Below are positions 29,489 to 37,581 of a stretch of 64,000 nucleotides of DNA, one piece after another. The stretch lies in the NCBI RefSeq assembly GCF_001887355.1, contig NZ_MPIN01000010.1:126878-190877 (forward strand), given 5' to 3'. Position 1 is the first letter of the stretch. Each line of letters begins with the position of its first letter. Made by a program: the position numbers and the translations under genes. Under the pieces are notes generated by a model. It searched no databases and was not told the DNA's origin. It saw nothing but the letters and a program-made list of their open reading frames with translations. The stretch comes from Cystobacter ferrugineus. Lineage in GTDB: Bacteria; Myxococcota; Myxococcia; Myxococcales; Myxococcaceae.

Positions 29489-30922
29489 CTATGAGCGCAC
29501 CGACGGAGTGCTGACGAGATCCGAGGCGCTCTTGAAGACCCTATTGGACGGCAAGCGCAGCATCCTCTTCTCCGCGCTCGGCGGGTCGAAGAGGAAGCTC
29601 ACCCAATCGCTGGGGAGCGCGTAGTTAGTCCCTAGCATGTCGAGCAACTGCTCCTCTCGCACCTGCCAGCCGTCCTCAGCATCTTCCGGGGCTTCGAGGA
29701 GACTGGACCTCCCATCCACGAGGATCCGGGTCAACGTGCAGATCTCTCGCGGCTGATCGCACGGTCCCTCCACCTGAAGTGTAACTGGGATTTCAGTCCT
29801 CTCATCGCCAGGGAGGACGACGAGACTGCCTCGATGGTCCTTGAGTGCTCGCTGGATAAACGCGCGGGTAGGTGCGAACCGCTTGTTGCCCAGCACAGCG
29901 AGGAGCGCTGAGAGGTATCGGGCCTTGAACTCGGTCCGGAAGGCACCCTTTCGGTTGAAGTACACCTCGTAGAACATGCCCGCGAGCACTGCGTTAGCCA
30001 CGCCGTCCCGGACGACGTCCGCAACGGATGCGATGCGGAACTTCTTCCCTGGCCCAGCTGCCGCCCGCAATTCGTTCACCAGGCGCGGATCGGCCAGACG
30101 GATGTCGGGGTCCGAGTTCCTCTCGTAACCGGTCTTCGACTTGGGCTGGCGCCTGAGCTGCGGGAGGTAAGACCAGTCCACCTTCCCATCGTTACCGAGG
30201 AAGACAAAGGCGTCGTAGGTAGCCTGGACAGCTGCGGCGTGCTCAAGGACCTCCAGCCAGATGCACAGGTCTCCGTACGGATTCTCCTCCTTCTTTCCGT
30301 CCCTGAAGCCAGGCGGCATACGCTGCTTGAACCGGACTTCACCCTTCGTCGCCGCCCGTTCGGCGAGGGCACCGACATCGGTTGAAAGGACCGTCTTACC
30401 GAGTACCTCGACGATCTCCTGGTGGACGTCCCCAGATTCGGGCGACTGCTTGCGGAGGATTTCGAGCGGTTCCTTCAGCTCAGCAATCCGCTTGCCGAGG
30501 AGGTTCAGGAACGCCTCCCGTCCTTCCGCGAAGTTGCTCGCCTTCAGCGTCTTCTCATCCATCGAAAGACGCGCGATCTTGAGGTGCTGGTCCAGCTGCC
30601 GAAGTACCGAGTTCACGTCAGAAGCTTTAGGCGCAAACTCATCGAGCCCTTTCTTGGCGACTCGATGAAAGTATTCGGTTGCAACCCACGCAGGCATGCA
30701 GAGCCGATTCTCGGCAGCCAGCTCCTTGAACCAATCCAGCAGCTCAACACGCGCGGACGTGAACAGCCTGAACAGGTCACCCAGGACGTTCGTATCTACA
30801 AAGACGAGCGTCCGCTCGGAGTCCAGCTCGCTCCTCAGCTCCTCGTAGAACTCCTGGAAGGTCTGCTCAATCCGCAGTTGTCCGAGCATCCAAGTGGCGC
30901 GTGCCTCCGGGAGCTGGTGCAT
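29489..30922 (-). CDS. PIN_8/DUF4935-type protein
   Basis: A protein of 477 residues. The N-terminus has a PIN-like first motif TLVFVDTNVLGDL (D43) with a second acidic cluster in ENPYGDLCIWLEVL and a third in FLGNDGKVDW, matching the PIN-like DUF4935 (PIN_8) domain of about 190 residues found in defence-associated RNases. A C-terminal part of 180 residues carries no known motif. It stands alone, convergent with the HEAT gene; no antitoxin is adjacent. RNase activity is inferred from the metal-binding residues. GC is lower than in the neighbours. Confidence 0.72.
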   Translation of the reverse strand: MHQLPEARATWMLGQLRIEQTFQEFYEELRSELDSERTLVFVDTNVLGDLFRLFTSARVELLDWFKELAAENRLCMPAWVATEYFHRVAKKGLDEFAPKASDVNSVLRQLDQHLKIARLSMDEKTLKASNFAEGREAFLNLLGKRIAELKEPLEILRKQSPESGDVHQEIVEVLGKTVLSTDVGALAERAATKGEVRFKQRMPPGFRDGKKEENPYGDLCIWLEVLEHAAAVQATYDAFVFLGNDGKVDWSYLPQLRRQPKSKTGYERNSDPDIRLADPRLVNELRAAAGPGKKFRIASVADVVRDGVANAVLAGMFYEVYFNRKGAFRTEFKARYLSALLAVLGNKRFAPTRAFIQRALKDHRGSLVVLPGDERTEIPVTLQVEGPCDQPREICTLTRILVDGRSSLLEAPEDAEDGWQVREEQLLDMLGTNYALPSDWVSFLFDPPSAEKRMLRLPSNRVFKSASDLVSTPSVRS

Positions 30923-31167
30923 ACCATCTCCTGCGCTGCAGGACCCTAACGGAATCGGCGACCAGGATGACGTGCTCTCTTGTCTCCAGCATGTCTCCAG
31001 GACTGCTGGGGACTCCTGGGGCCGGGCGGGACGGATGGGGACGGCCCCGGTGGACTGGAAGTGCCTGGAACCACTCGGATTTCAGGAAAGGGCGTGGCCT
31101 GGCGTACTGCTCGGGCGGTCCCGACAGCGGCCCTCCTCGGCTCCTGCGCTCCAGCCCTCACCTCACC

Positions 31168-31749
31168 ATGGCCGCTCTCCCGCCTATACGCACACCATCT
31201 ACCACTGGCTCCCGTCCACGCTCATGAGGCTGCGCAAGAATCTGCCGGAGCTCGAGGTCACGCTGGCGGTGGAGCACACGTACTCTCCCGTCGCGGCGCT
31301 CGAGGCCGGGGAGCTCGACGTCGCGCTCGTCACGACGTCGGTGGTCCCACGCGGCAGACTCGAGGAGCGTCAGATCTTCTCCGATGAGGTCGTGTTCATC
31401 ATGTCGGCGTCGCACCCGCGCGCGGCGCGCAAGACACTCACGCCCGCGGACGTTCGCGAGAGCATGCTCCTCATCGGGCAGGGCGCGCCGGCGGAGTCGC
31501 ACTGGCTCATGGCGAGCGTGTTCGGCAGGGCGAGGCCGCGGCTTCACATCGATCGGTTGCCGCTCACGGAGGCGATCCTCGACGTGGCGCGTGCGGGCAT
31601 GGGCGTCGCGGTGCTCTCCGAGTGGATCGCCAGCCCGCGCCTCGGCAAGGGGGACCTCGTCGCGAAGCGTCTCGTGTCGGGACCGCTCCGCGCTCCGCCT
31701 CCTGTCCGCGCTCGAGGCCACGGCGCCCCGAGGGCTTCTGGCTGGCTGA
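31168..31749 (+). pseudogene. LysR-type regulator remnant (5' truncated, frameshifted)
   Basis: The sequence reads as the co-inducer-binding part of a MetR-like LysR regulator (YHWLPSTLMRLRKNLPELEV, then ALEAGELDVALV). The DNA-binding helix-turn-helix half is absent: nothing LysR-like precedes about 31168. Around 31685-31695 the frame shifts, because the natural end ALRLLSALEATAPRGLL followed by a stop is read in another frame (stop at 31747-31749). It is therefore a decayed gene. It lies just upstream of a TetR gene and may once have controlled the same operon. Confidence 0.75.
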
Positions 31750-31817
31750 GGAGCGGAAATCCGGCCCACGGTGACCCGCGGGGGAAGGGGACGGAATGTT
31801 TTGAAGGCGAGAATGCG

Positions 31818-31852
31818 TTGCGTTTTAGACCAGTGGTCTATACCATTGGTCC
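31818..31852 (+). promoter_or_regulatory. Promoter with TetR operator in the spacer, probable leaderless start
   Basis: TTGCGT (31818-31823) and TACCAT (31841-31846) are spaced by 17 bp and make a fair sigma-70-type promoter. The spacer holds a perfect inverted repeat TAGACCA-G-TGGTCTA (31826-31840), and a second smaller palindrome ACCA-T-TGGT (31842-31850) overlaps the -10. The start codon ATG follows only 6 nt after the -10, so transcription should begin at or next to it. This layout fits autorepression by the TetR protein encoded directly downstream. Confidence 0.7.
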
Positions 31853-32470
31853 ATGCCACTCGAGCGGTTCTACAAACTTCCCGAGGCCCGGCGCGCCGAG
31901 CTGCTGCGCATCGCGCTCCATGAGTTCACGGAGAAGGGAATCGAGGGGGCCTCGCTCAATGCGATCCTCGCGAAGGCGGGCCTGAGCAAGGGGGCCTACT
32001 ACTATTACTTCGTGGACAAGGAGGACCTCTTCACGGCCGTCGCGGAGGACCTGTACGACCGCCTGGAGGCGCAGCTTCCGCCGCTTCTGCCCCGGCAGCC
32101 GGTGAGTGCCGAGGAATTCTGGCCGAGCCTGGAGCAGACCTTCTCGGCCTGGCTGATGGCGGCTTGCAAATTCCCCGAGTTGCTCGGCGCGTTCCGTCAA
32201 CTCAGCCAGCAATTGCGCGCGAGCCCGCGGTTGGCCCCGATGCTGCGTCGTCGGCAGGAGGAGCAGTTCCGCTCGGTCATCCAGTTGGGCCGCAAGCTCG
32301 GTTGCGTGCGCACGGATCTCCCGGTCGAGCTCCTGGTCTCGCTGATGGTGGTGAGCGACTCCGTGCTCGACGAGGCGCTCGTCGCCAACCGCAAGACGTT
32401 GAGCGAGGCCGTCGTGCGCAAGCACGCGCGGGTGGTGTTCGACACCTATCAGCGCCTGCTGCGCCCTTGA
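31853..32470 (+). CDS. TetR-family transcriptional regulator
   Basis: A protein of 205 residues. The N-terminal HTH reads LNAILAKAGLSKGAYYYYFVDKEDL at residues 38-62 in the usual place; the rest is the helical ligand domain. The ATG at 31853 fits the family start and lacks a ribosome site, as expected for a leaderless transcript. The flavin monooxygenase gene follows 50 bp downstream on the same strand and is the obvious regulatory target; the ligand is probably a substrate of that enzyme (inference). Confidence 0.88.
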   Translation: MPLERFYKLPEARRAELLRIALHEFTEKGIEGASLNAILAKAGLSKGAYYYYFVDKEDLFTAVAEDLYDRLEAQLPPLLPRQPVSAEEFWPSLEQTFSAWLMAACKFPELLGAFRQLSQQLRASPRLAPMLRRRQEEQFRSVIQLGRKLGCVRTDLPVELLVSLMVVSDSVLDEALVANRKTLSEAVVRKHARVVFDTYQRLLRP

Positions 32471-32520
32471 GTGCAGTGTGTGCGCCGAAACCGCGCACTC
32501 GAACCGAAGGAGGAATGAAC

Positions 32521-33753
32521 ATGAAGGTGCTCATCTCGGGAGGTGGAATTGGCGGCTTCGCCCTCGCGCGGCTTCTCCGCGACGCGGGCCATGACTGCCT
32601 GGTGATCGAGCGGGCGCGCGAATTCCGGCCGCTGGGCCACTTCGTTGCGCTGAAGGCCGAGGGCGTGGCCATGCTCGACCGGCTTGGGGTGCGCGAGGAG
32701 TGCGAGGCCCGTGCGCTTCCGCTCTCGGGCCGGGTGCGCTTCCGCACACAGGCAGGGCAGTTCCTCCGCGCCGAGCAGCTGGCCGCCTTGAACGCGGGAT
32801 TGGGGGGGTTCCTCCCGATCCGGCGGGCCGATCTCCACGACGTGCTCCACCGGCGCGTGCGGGACGACGTCGACGTCCGCTTTGGGACCGAGGTCACCGA
32901 TTTCCGCGAGGAGGCCGGGCGCGTGACCGTGGTGCTCTCCGATGGCCGCGAGGAGTGGGGAGACATGCTGATTGGCGCCGATGGAGTCCACTCGAAGGTG
33001 CGCAAGCGGCTCTTCGGCGAGAGCGGAGAGCACCTGCTCGGAGGCAGCTACGTCGCCATCGACATCGAGGTGGCGCATGGGCTCGAACTCGGGGAGCTCT
33101 CGGCGTATCTCGGCCGCGGCAAGATGGTGGCGATGGTCCCGAGCGCACCGGGGCGCCTCTCGGTGATCGTGTACCACGGTGGGGAGAGCCTCCGGCCGAA
33201 GCTCCGGGGGGCCACCGCCACGCGAGCGTTCTTCGCCCGTGAGTACAACGCCTTCGCACCGGAGGTGCGCACCGCCTTCGCGAGGATCGACGACCAGAGC
33301 TTCGTGTTCGTCGACGACATCAAGATGATCTGCCTCGACTCCATCGTGCGCGGGAGGGTCGGCCTGCTGGGTGACGCCGCCGCGTGCCCCACGTTCCTGT
33401 CGGGGATGGGAAGTGCCTTCGCGCTCCAGAGCGCCGCCGTGTTGACCGAGGCGCTGAGCACCACCTCCGACGCCCAGGCCGCGCTCGCTACCTACTCGGC
33501 CCGCGTGCAACCCATCGCCGAGCGGCTCCAGCGCAATGCCCGGTGGATGGGGTCGATGATCCTCGGACGGAACCGGGCGGTGGTGGCGGTTCGCGATTCC
33601 TTCCTCGCGCTCACGCCTCGTGGCTGGATGATGGAGAGGATGCGAAGCTTCTACAGCGCGCGCCGCGAGGGCGCTCGGGCCGCGTGGGCTTGCCCCGGTT
33701 ACGTGGACAGTAGGGTTAAGATGCCAAGCTCAAAATCCACTGGACTGAGGTAG
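32521..33753 (+). CDS. FAD-dependent monooxygenase, 3' end altered by IS insertion
   Basis: A protein of 410 residues as read. The ATG at 32521 has AAGGAGG 8 nt upstream (the ATG at 32515 is too close). Dinucleotide motif GGGIGG (near residue 9), DG motif in LIGADGVHSK and the late GLLGDAA motif place it in the PHBH-like aromatic-ring hydroxylase group. The catalytic part is complete. From about residue 389 onward the protein is encoded by an IS end: the last 20 or so residues and the stop (33751-33753) come from the IS3 element. Whether the tail affects activity cannot be told. Confidence 0.82.
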   Translation: MKVLISGGGIGGFALARLLRDAGHDCLVIERAREFRPLGHFVALKAEGVAMLDRLGVREECEARALPLSGRVRFRTQAGQFLRAEQLAALNAGLGGFLPIRRADLHDVLHRRVRDDVDVRFGTEVTDFREEAGRVTVVLSDGREEWGDMLIGADGVHSKVRKRLFGESGEHLLGGSYVAIDIEVAHGLELGELSAYLGRGKMVAMVPSAPGRLSVIVYHGGESLRPKLRGATATRAFFAREYNAFAPEVRTAFARIDDQSFVFVDDIKMICLDSIVRGRVGLLGDAAACPTFLSGMGSAFALQSAAVLTEALSTTSDAQAALATYSARVQPIAERLQRNARWMGSMILGRNRAVVAVRDSFLALTPRGWMMERMRSFYSARREGARAAWACPGYVDSRVKMPSSKSTGLR

Positions 33754-34571
33754 CCCAGAGACGAGTGCCGCCGCTGACGGTTGTAGAAGACCTCGATGTA
33801 CTCGAAGAGCGCCGTGCGGGCCTGCTCATGCGTGGCGAAGTCGGCGTCGTGGACGAGCTCCATCTTCAAGCTGCTGAAGAAGCTCTCAGCCACGGCGTTG
33901 TCCCAGCAGTTGCCCTTGCACGACATGCTGCACTGGATGCCACGAGCAGCCAGCGCCTTCTGGTAGTCCTCGCTGGTGTACTGGCTGCCCCGGTCCGAGT
34001 GGTGCAGCAGTCCTCTCGCTGGCTGCCGTCCCTTCAGGGCCATGTCGAGCGCGTTGAGCACCAGGTGCCGGTCGATGTTCTCGCTCATCGCCCAGCCCAC
34101 CACTCTGCGTGAGAAGAGGTCGAGGATGACAGCCAGGTACAGCCAGCCCTGCCTCGTCCACACGTAGGTAATGTCCGTGGCCCAGGTGCTATTGGGCTGG
34201 CCGGGGGAGAAGTCGCGCTCGAGGATGTTGGGGGCTACGGGCTGGGCGTGACGTGAGTCCGTCGTCTGTACGAAGCGGCGCTTCTTGCGAGCGCACAGGC
34301 CCTGCTGGCCCATGAGACGGGCCACGCGCTTGCGACTCACGCGCCGACCCCGGGCGCGCAACTCGGCGTGCACGCGCGGACTACCGTACCTGCCGCGGCT
34401 CTCCTGATGCACCGCCGTCACCACCTGCGCCAGGTCACGGTCCGCCTTATGCCGCTCGGACTCCGGACGCTGCTGCCAGGCGTAGTAGCCCGAGCGCGAC
34501 ACGCCCAGTTGTTGGCACATGAAGTCCACGGGGAAGAGGGCCTTCTGCGCGTCGATGAACTCGAACTTCAC
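33699..34571 (-). CDS. IS3-family transposase orfB (DDE integrase domain)
   Basis: A protein of 290 residues if read alone from GTG at 34571; normally it is made as an orfA-orfB fusion. HTH_21-like region (RGRYGSPRVHAELRARG) then the rve domain with D in WATDITY, D in HSDRGSQY and E in NAVAESFFSSLK, the full DDE triad. The stop is at 33699-33701, within the putative terminal repeat, as usual for this family. The catalytic domain looks intact although the element is truncated. Confidence 0.9.
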   Translation of the reverse strand: MKFEFIDAQKALFPVDFMCQQLGVSRSGYYAWQQRPESERHKADRDLAQVVTAVHQESRGRYGSPRVHAELRARGRRVSRKRVARLMGQQGLCARKKRRFVQTTDSRHAQPVAPNILERDFSPGQPNSTWATDITYVWTRQGWLYLAVILDLFSRRVVGWAMSENIDRHLVLNALDMALKGRQPARGLLHHSDRGSQYTSEDYQKALAARGIQCSMSCKGNCWDNAVAESFFSSLKMELVHDADFATHEQARTALFEYIEVFYNRQRRHSSLGYLSPVDFELGILTLLST

Positions 34572-34780
34572 GTCGAGCCCTCCTTCGCGAAGAAGGCCGC
34601 TGCTTTTTTTAGGAAGTCGCGCTCCATCGTCCGCTGACGGTTCTCCTTGCGCAGCCGCACCAACTCTTCCCTCTCGGCACCCGTCAACGCGCCTGCAGCC
34701 GGGCTCTTGTCCTCGCCACCATCGGCCTCGCGCACCCAGTTGCGCAGCGCCGACTCGGTCAAGTCCAAGTCCTTGGCCAC
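34568..34780 (-). CDS. IS3-family transposase orfA, N-terminally truncated
   Basis: Only about 70 residues remain (family proteins have 90-100). The second half of the HTH (DLDLTESALRNWV) and the leucine-zipper-like helix are present, but the first helix of the HTH is gone. Its stop overlaps the orfB start (GTGA). Confidence 0.8.
   Translation of the reverse strand: MAKDLDLTESALRNWVREADGGEDKSPAAGALTGAEREELVRLRKENRQRTMERDFLKKAAAFFAKEGST
34603..34610 (-). other. Ribosomal frameshift site in the IS (A-rich slippery run)
   Basis: Seven A residues followed by G (read on the minus strand, codons CTA AAA AAA GCA in orfA) form an A-AAA-AAG slippery heptamer, the usual -1 frameshift signal of IS3 elements, about 30 bases before the orfA stop. 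Confidence 0.75.
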
Positions 34781-34811
34781 CTGGGGCAGGCTCAGTGTCG
34801 GCGCGACTTCA

Positions 34812-35645
34812 TCAATCTTCCTGGATTTTCCCCCTCTGGGCCGGCAGACGTTCGCTGCCCCTCTTCCACTCTGCCCACTCTCTCAGGCTGAGCTCTACCG
34901 GGTGAAGGGTGTGCCGCTTCAGCCGCTTATGGTGCACCGCGAGATAGTGCTCCCCTGCGATGGAAAGGAAGGCAAAGGGAGAGGCTGGGTGCTTGGCCAG
35001 CCATACCTCGGCTTCCTCTCGGCTCTTGAACGCTGGTGAGTCGGGAGGAATCCCCCGAGCTGTAAGTTCTTCAATGTACGGCTCTATCGTAAAGTCGCGA
35101 GACACATCCTGAGAGCCATCCTCGCGGGAATACCAAGCGAGACAGTACTGATCTCCAACGATGATGCGAGCCGGACTGAGAGGTTCCTCCAACCCCTTGA
35201 GCCATGCTTCCGCTTCTTCGCGCGTCGCAAAGGAGGCCATGGCGAGCGGCGCATAGTCGAGGCGGTGGGTGAAGAAGTCCTCGAAATCATCGATCTGCGC
35301 GGTGTCCGCGAGGAAGTTCAGGAGGTTGAGCAGCACGAGTGTGGGCCGCGCTTGCTCTGGACTGTGTGCTTCCGCCAGCGCCTTGAGTGCGAGCGCCATG
35401 GCACGTCGCGAGCTCACCTCCGGACGTGGGTCCAGAGCAGCGCTCACGTAGGGGGAGCTCGTCAAGGACACTCCCTGGAGATAATCCTCGAAACGGTAGG
35501 CTTGCCCCAGTTGATGGATGAAGTCGGTGATCTCTCGCAGGTAGCGCCAGAGTTCGCCCTCTTCCTCATGCCCTGAAGCCGCAGATGAACGCTGCCGAGA
35601 TCGGGCAACCTGCGATGCATCCGCAAGAGTTTCGAAGATCTTCAC
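34812..35645 (-). CDS. Hypothetical protein with duplicated small domain, possible immunity protein
   Basis: A protein of 277 residues from GTG at 35645 that overlaps the stop of the upstream lipoprotein gene (GTGA), so the two are translationally coupled. The first half is helical. The second half has two similar units of about 70 residues, each with a REEAE.WL helix (FATREEAEAWL and FKSREEAEVWL) followed by a strand-rich end (YCLAWYS and YLAVHHK). I do not recognise a Pfam name. Coupled lipoprotein plus soluble partner suggests a toxin/immunity pair. It ends next to the truncated IS end, but its own length appears natural. Confidence 0.6.
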   Translation of the reverse strand: MKIFETLADASQVARSRQRSSAASGHEEEGELWRYLREITDFIHQLGQAYRFEDYLQGVSLTSSPYVSAALDPRPEVSSRRAMALALKALAEAHSPEQARPTLVLLNLLNFLADTAQIDDFEDFFTHRLDYAPLAMASFATREEAEAWLKGLEEPLSPARIIVGDQYCLAWYSREDGSQDVSRDFTIEPYIEELTARGIPPDSPAFKSREEAEVWLAKHPASPFAFLSIAGEHYLAVHHKRLKRHTLHPVELSLREWAEWKRGSERLPAQRGKIQED

Positions 35646-36322
35646 GGGAGCTTCCCCGCGAACCGTGTAGCTGGGGCTGTTCCAGAGACGTCTTCCGCGA
35701 GCAGCACCACGGGCACCAAGACAAGAGCCACCCCCGCCGAAGCAGCGACTGCCACCGTGAAGGCAACCCCAGCGATAACGATCACAGTGCCAGCGAGAAG
35801 CTGCTGGCGGTGCTTCTTGATCCAGTCCACCGCGGGATCGATCGCATCGAACTCCGCAGTGTAGTCCTCAGCCCACTCGCCCATTCCCCGATTGCACATG
35901 TCCTCGAGTTTCAAGCAGGCCTCTTGGCACCACCATCCTTTGTTCACACGCCACGGCCCACGGTAGGTGGGGTATTGCAGGTGGCTGACAGGGATCGGAC
36001 TGCTACTCGCCAAGCAGTCCGTCTCGCACTGCTCACGCCTACCTGCGCAGTAGGATTGCAGCCCCGTCGAGACACGCACGATGCCCCGGCGTGCGATCAT
36101 CGCGCTCGGGTTGGAGTGGAAGTTCTTCAGGTCGAAATTCTCAATGGTCTTCCAAGCGTGGGACACCTGCCCGTCCGGAGCCTCTTCGACAACGAGAACG
36201 TATCTCGCGAGGTCCCGGGGACCTGCTGGCCCGGCGACTGAGTGGCGTGTCGCGCTACAGGAAACAATGACGAAAGCGATGCTCATAGCCAAGGCCCTCT
36301 GGGCTACGGAAACGGTTCTCAT
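35642..36322 (-). CDS. Cys-rich lipoprotein with C-terminal membrane hairpin, SitA/AHH-carrier-like
   Basis: A protein of 226 residues. Signal peptide ends FVIVSC, a lipobox. The mature part contains a cysteine-rich segment (YCAGRREQCETDC, then WWCQEACLKLEDMC) and a C-terminal hydrophobic hairpin (about 180-215: GTVIVIAGVAFTVAVAASAG, then LVLVPVVLLA). This combination is the carrier module of myxobacterial polymorphic-toxin lipoproteins, which normally continues into a toxic domain. Here the protein ends after the hairpin, so either the toxic domain was lost or the carrier part acts by itself. It is coupled to the downstream gene. Confidence 0.6.
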   Translation of the reverse strand: MRTVSVAQRALAMSIAFVIVSCSATRHSVAGPAGPRDLARYVLVVEEAPDGQVSHAWKTIENFDLKNFHSNPSAMIARRGIVRVSTGLQSYCAGRREQCETDCLASSSPIPVSHLQYPTYRGPWRVNKGWWCQEACLKLEDMCNRGMGEWAEDYTAEFDAIDPAVDWIKKHRQQLLAGTVIVIAGVAFTVAVAASAGVALVLVPVVLLAEDVSGTAPATRFAGKLP

Positions 36323-36404
36323 GGGGGGGGCATCCTACTGGATGCCGCTCACCGCGCGCAGTGCGGGGAAGTAGAGTTGCTGAGTCCTCCCAGAGCGCGG
36401 CGAC

Positions 36405-36510
36405 GAGCACTGACCTATGCCCTGGGTGTCACCGCGTGCCGGCTGCTGACCGGCGAGTACCCCGAGTTGGAGGCGCCCACTCGGGACGAGCTCTCCCAAG
36501 CAGCAGGAGA
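36405..36510 (+). pseudogene. Fragment of a Ser/Thr kinase gene
   Basis: The frame reads YALGVTACRLLTGEYPELE, the kinase subdomain IX-like segment (usually D-x-YALGVTxYRLLTG). Nothing else of the kinase is present upstream, and downstream it runs into an unrelated transposase fragment. It is a gene scar. Confidence 0.6.
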
Positions 36511-36540
36511 GGGGGAGGCGAGCGTGGCGCTCGAGGCAGC

Positions 36541-36775
36541 GGCCAGCAAGGAGCCGCAGAAGAAGAGGACGCCGCGAGTGGACTGGGCGCAACTGCTGAG
36601 GAAGACGTTCGACTTCGACGTGTTCGCCCGCGTGAGATGTGGAGGCAGACGGCGAGTCTTGGCGTACCTGAAGGAAGGGGGCGGGGTGGGAGCGGCTTTG
36701 GAGCACCTGGGATTGCCCATGGCAGGTGCGCGCCTGGCCCCAGCGCGAGGGCCACCCCAGGCCGCGTGGTGTTGC
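36541..36775 (+). pseudogene. C-terminal fragment of an IS91/IS801-type transposase
   Basis: The frame reads DWAQLLRKTFDFDVF, RCGGRRRVLAYLKE and LEHLGLPMAGARLAPAR, the conserved tail of Y2 (IS91-like) transposases in myxobacteria. The first Cys of the usual CPRC pair is changed (ARVRC). The catalytic part is absent, so this is a dead remnant. Confidence 0.7.
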
Positions 36776-36891
36776 GGCTCGAGCAGCCACAGCCCTCAGG
36801 CCCACACCCTCTGTCGCCCCCTTCGTGGGCTCCCCTCCGCGGCCTTCCTCTGCCCCTCTGCTCCCCCCGCTGCCCTCGACATTGCCCCCAT

Positions 36892-37008
36892 TCCTCTTAT
36901 GCGCGCCTGTGGTGGCGGCGCTCACCGCGTGGCTGGTGCGAGGCGAGCGGCCCACGTGGATGCAGGCATTGGGCGCGCTGCTCGTCATTTCCGGCGTGAA
37001 CCCGCCTG
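36892..37008 (+). pseudogene. 3' fragment of an EamA/DMT transporter gene
   Basis: One frame reads APVVAALTAWLVRGERPTW and QALGALLVISGV, the last two membrane helices of a drug/metabolite transporter (EamA). The N-terminal eight helices are absent. It ends at the convergent SnoaL-like gene. Confidence 0.65.
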
Positions 37009-37009
37009 T

Positions 37010-37396
37010 TCATTCCAACTTCGACGTGTGGTGCAGGAGCGCCTTCCACACGCCGCCGCGCTGCTCCCAGACGGCGCTGAAGGCGAGGGTTAGCTCGAGC
37101 AGGCCCGAGCCCTGGAAGTCCACGCGCGCGAAGTAGACGCCGTTGATGAGCGCGACGGAGCCGGAGACGATGCGGACATCGAACCGCTGGAAGTCCTCGG
37201 TGTACCAGTTCACGTTCTGGATGAGCTGCAGGTAGTCCGCGATCCCCCGCTGCGCGCCCGTGTAATCGGTGTAGCTCCAGCTCGGATCGACATGGCGATC
37301 GAACCAGGCATGATCCTTGGCGCCGACGGCCCGGGTCCACGCGTGTAAGAGGGGGATGAGCTCGTGCTTCGCCTGCTCGGCGGAGATCTGCGACAT
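37010..37396 (-). CDS. SnoaL/NTF2-like protein (DUF4440 type)
   Basis: A protein of 128 residues; ATG at 37394-37396 with AGGAGG upstream. A compact alpha+beta barrel pattern: helix AKHELIPLLHAWTRAV, then DHAWFDRHVDPSWSYTD and a final strand WKALLHHTSKLE. Members are enzymes or ligand-binding proteins with varied substrates; no specific role can be given. It sits next to the scarred region. Confidence 0.78.
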   Translation of the reverse strand: MSQISAEQAKHELIPLLHAWTRAVGAKDHAWFDRHVDPSWSYTDYTGAQRGIADYLQLIQNVNWYTEDFQRFDVRIVSGSVALINGVYFARVDFQGSGLLELTLAFSAVWEQRGGVWKALLHHTSKLE

Positions 37397-37581
37397 GGTC
37401 TGTACCTCCTTGCGGCTCGGGAAAGGAAAGGCCGAAGCCCTTATACGCGCCGTCGCGACACGGTGAGGCATTGGCCACAAGCGCTGGCGCGTAGACGGTC
37501 AGGTCGAGGCGTTTCCGAGTGGTCATCGTTTGCATCCCGTGACGACGATGTTGAGGAATCGCTCCGCTCGCAGCAGCGCGT

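Larger units (their letters stand above)
33685..34800 (-). mobile_element. IS3-family element with a truncated left end
   Basis: The element carries orfA and orfB on the minus strand with a programmed frameshift site. Its right end lies inside the flavin monooxygenase gene. A terminal sequence beginning TGGGCTTGCCCC at 33685 and running into GTGGACAG...GGTTAAG resembles the ends of IS3-group elements; the exact border could be as late as 33704. The other end is lost: orfA starts in the middle of its HTH (at PQVAKDLDL) and no matching terminal repeat is seen before the next gene. It should therefore be immobile by itself. Confidence 0.8.

Noticed and set aside
34782-34800. TGAGCCTGCCCC near the IS3 break as a true left terminal repeat
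   Set aside because: Ten of twelve bases match the right end, but it lies inside conserved orfA coding sequence and the match stops there; kept only as a note in the findings.
37400-37580. A short minus-strand ORF beginning MQTMTTRKRLDLTVY
   Set aside because: It runs through the ribosome-site region of the SnoaL-like gene, has no ribosome site of its own and no recognisable homology.
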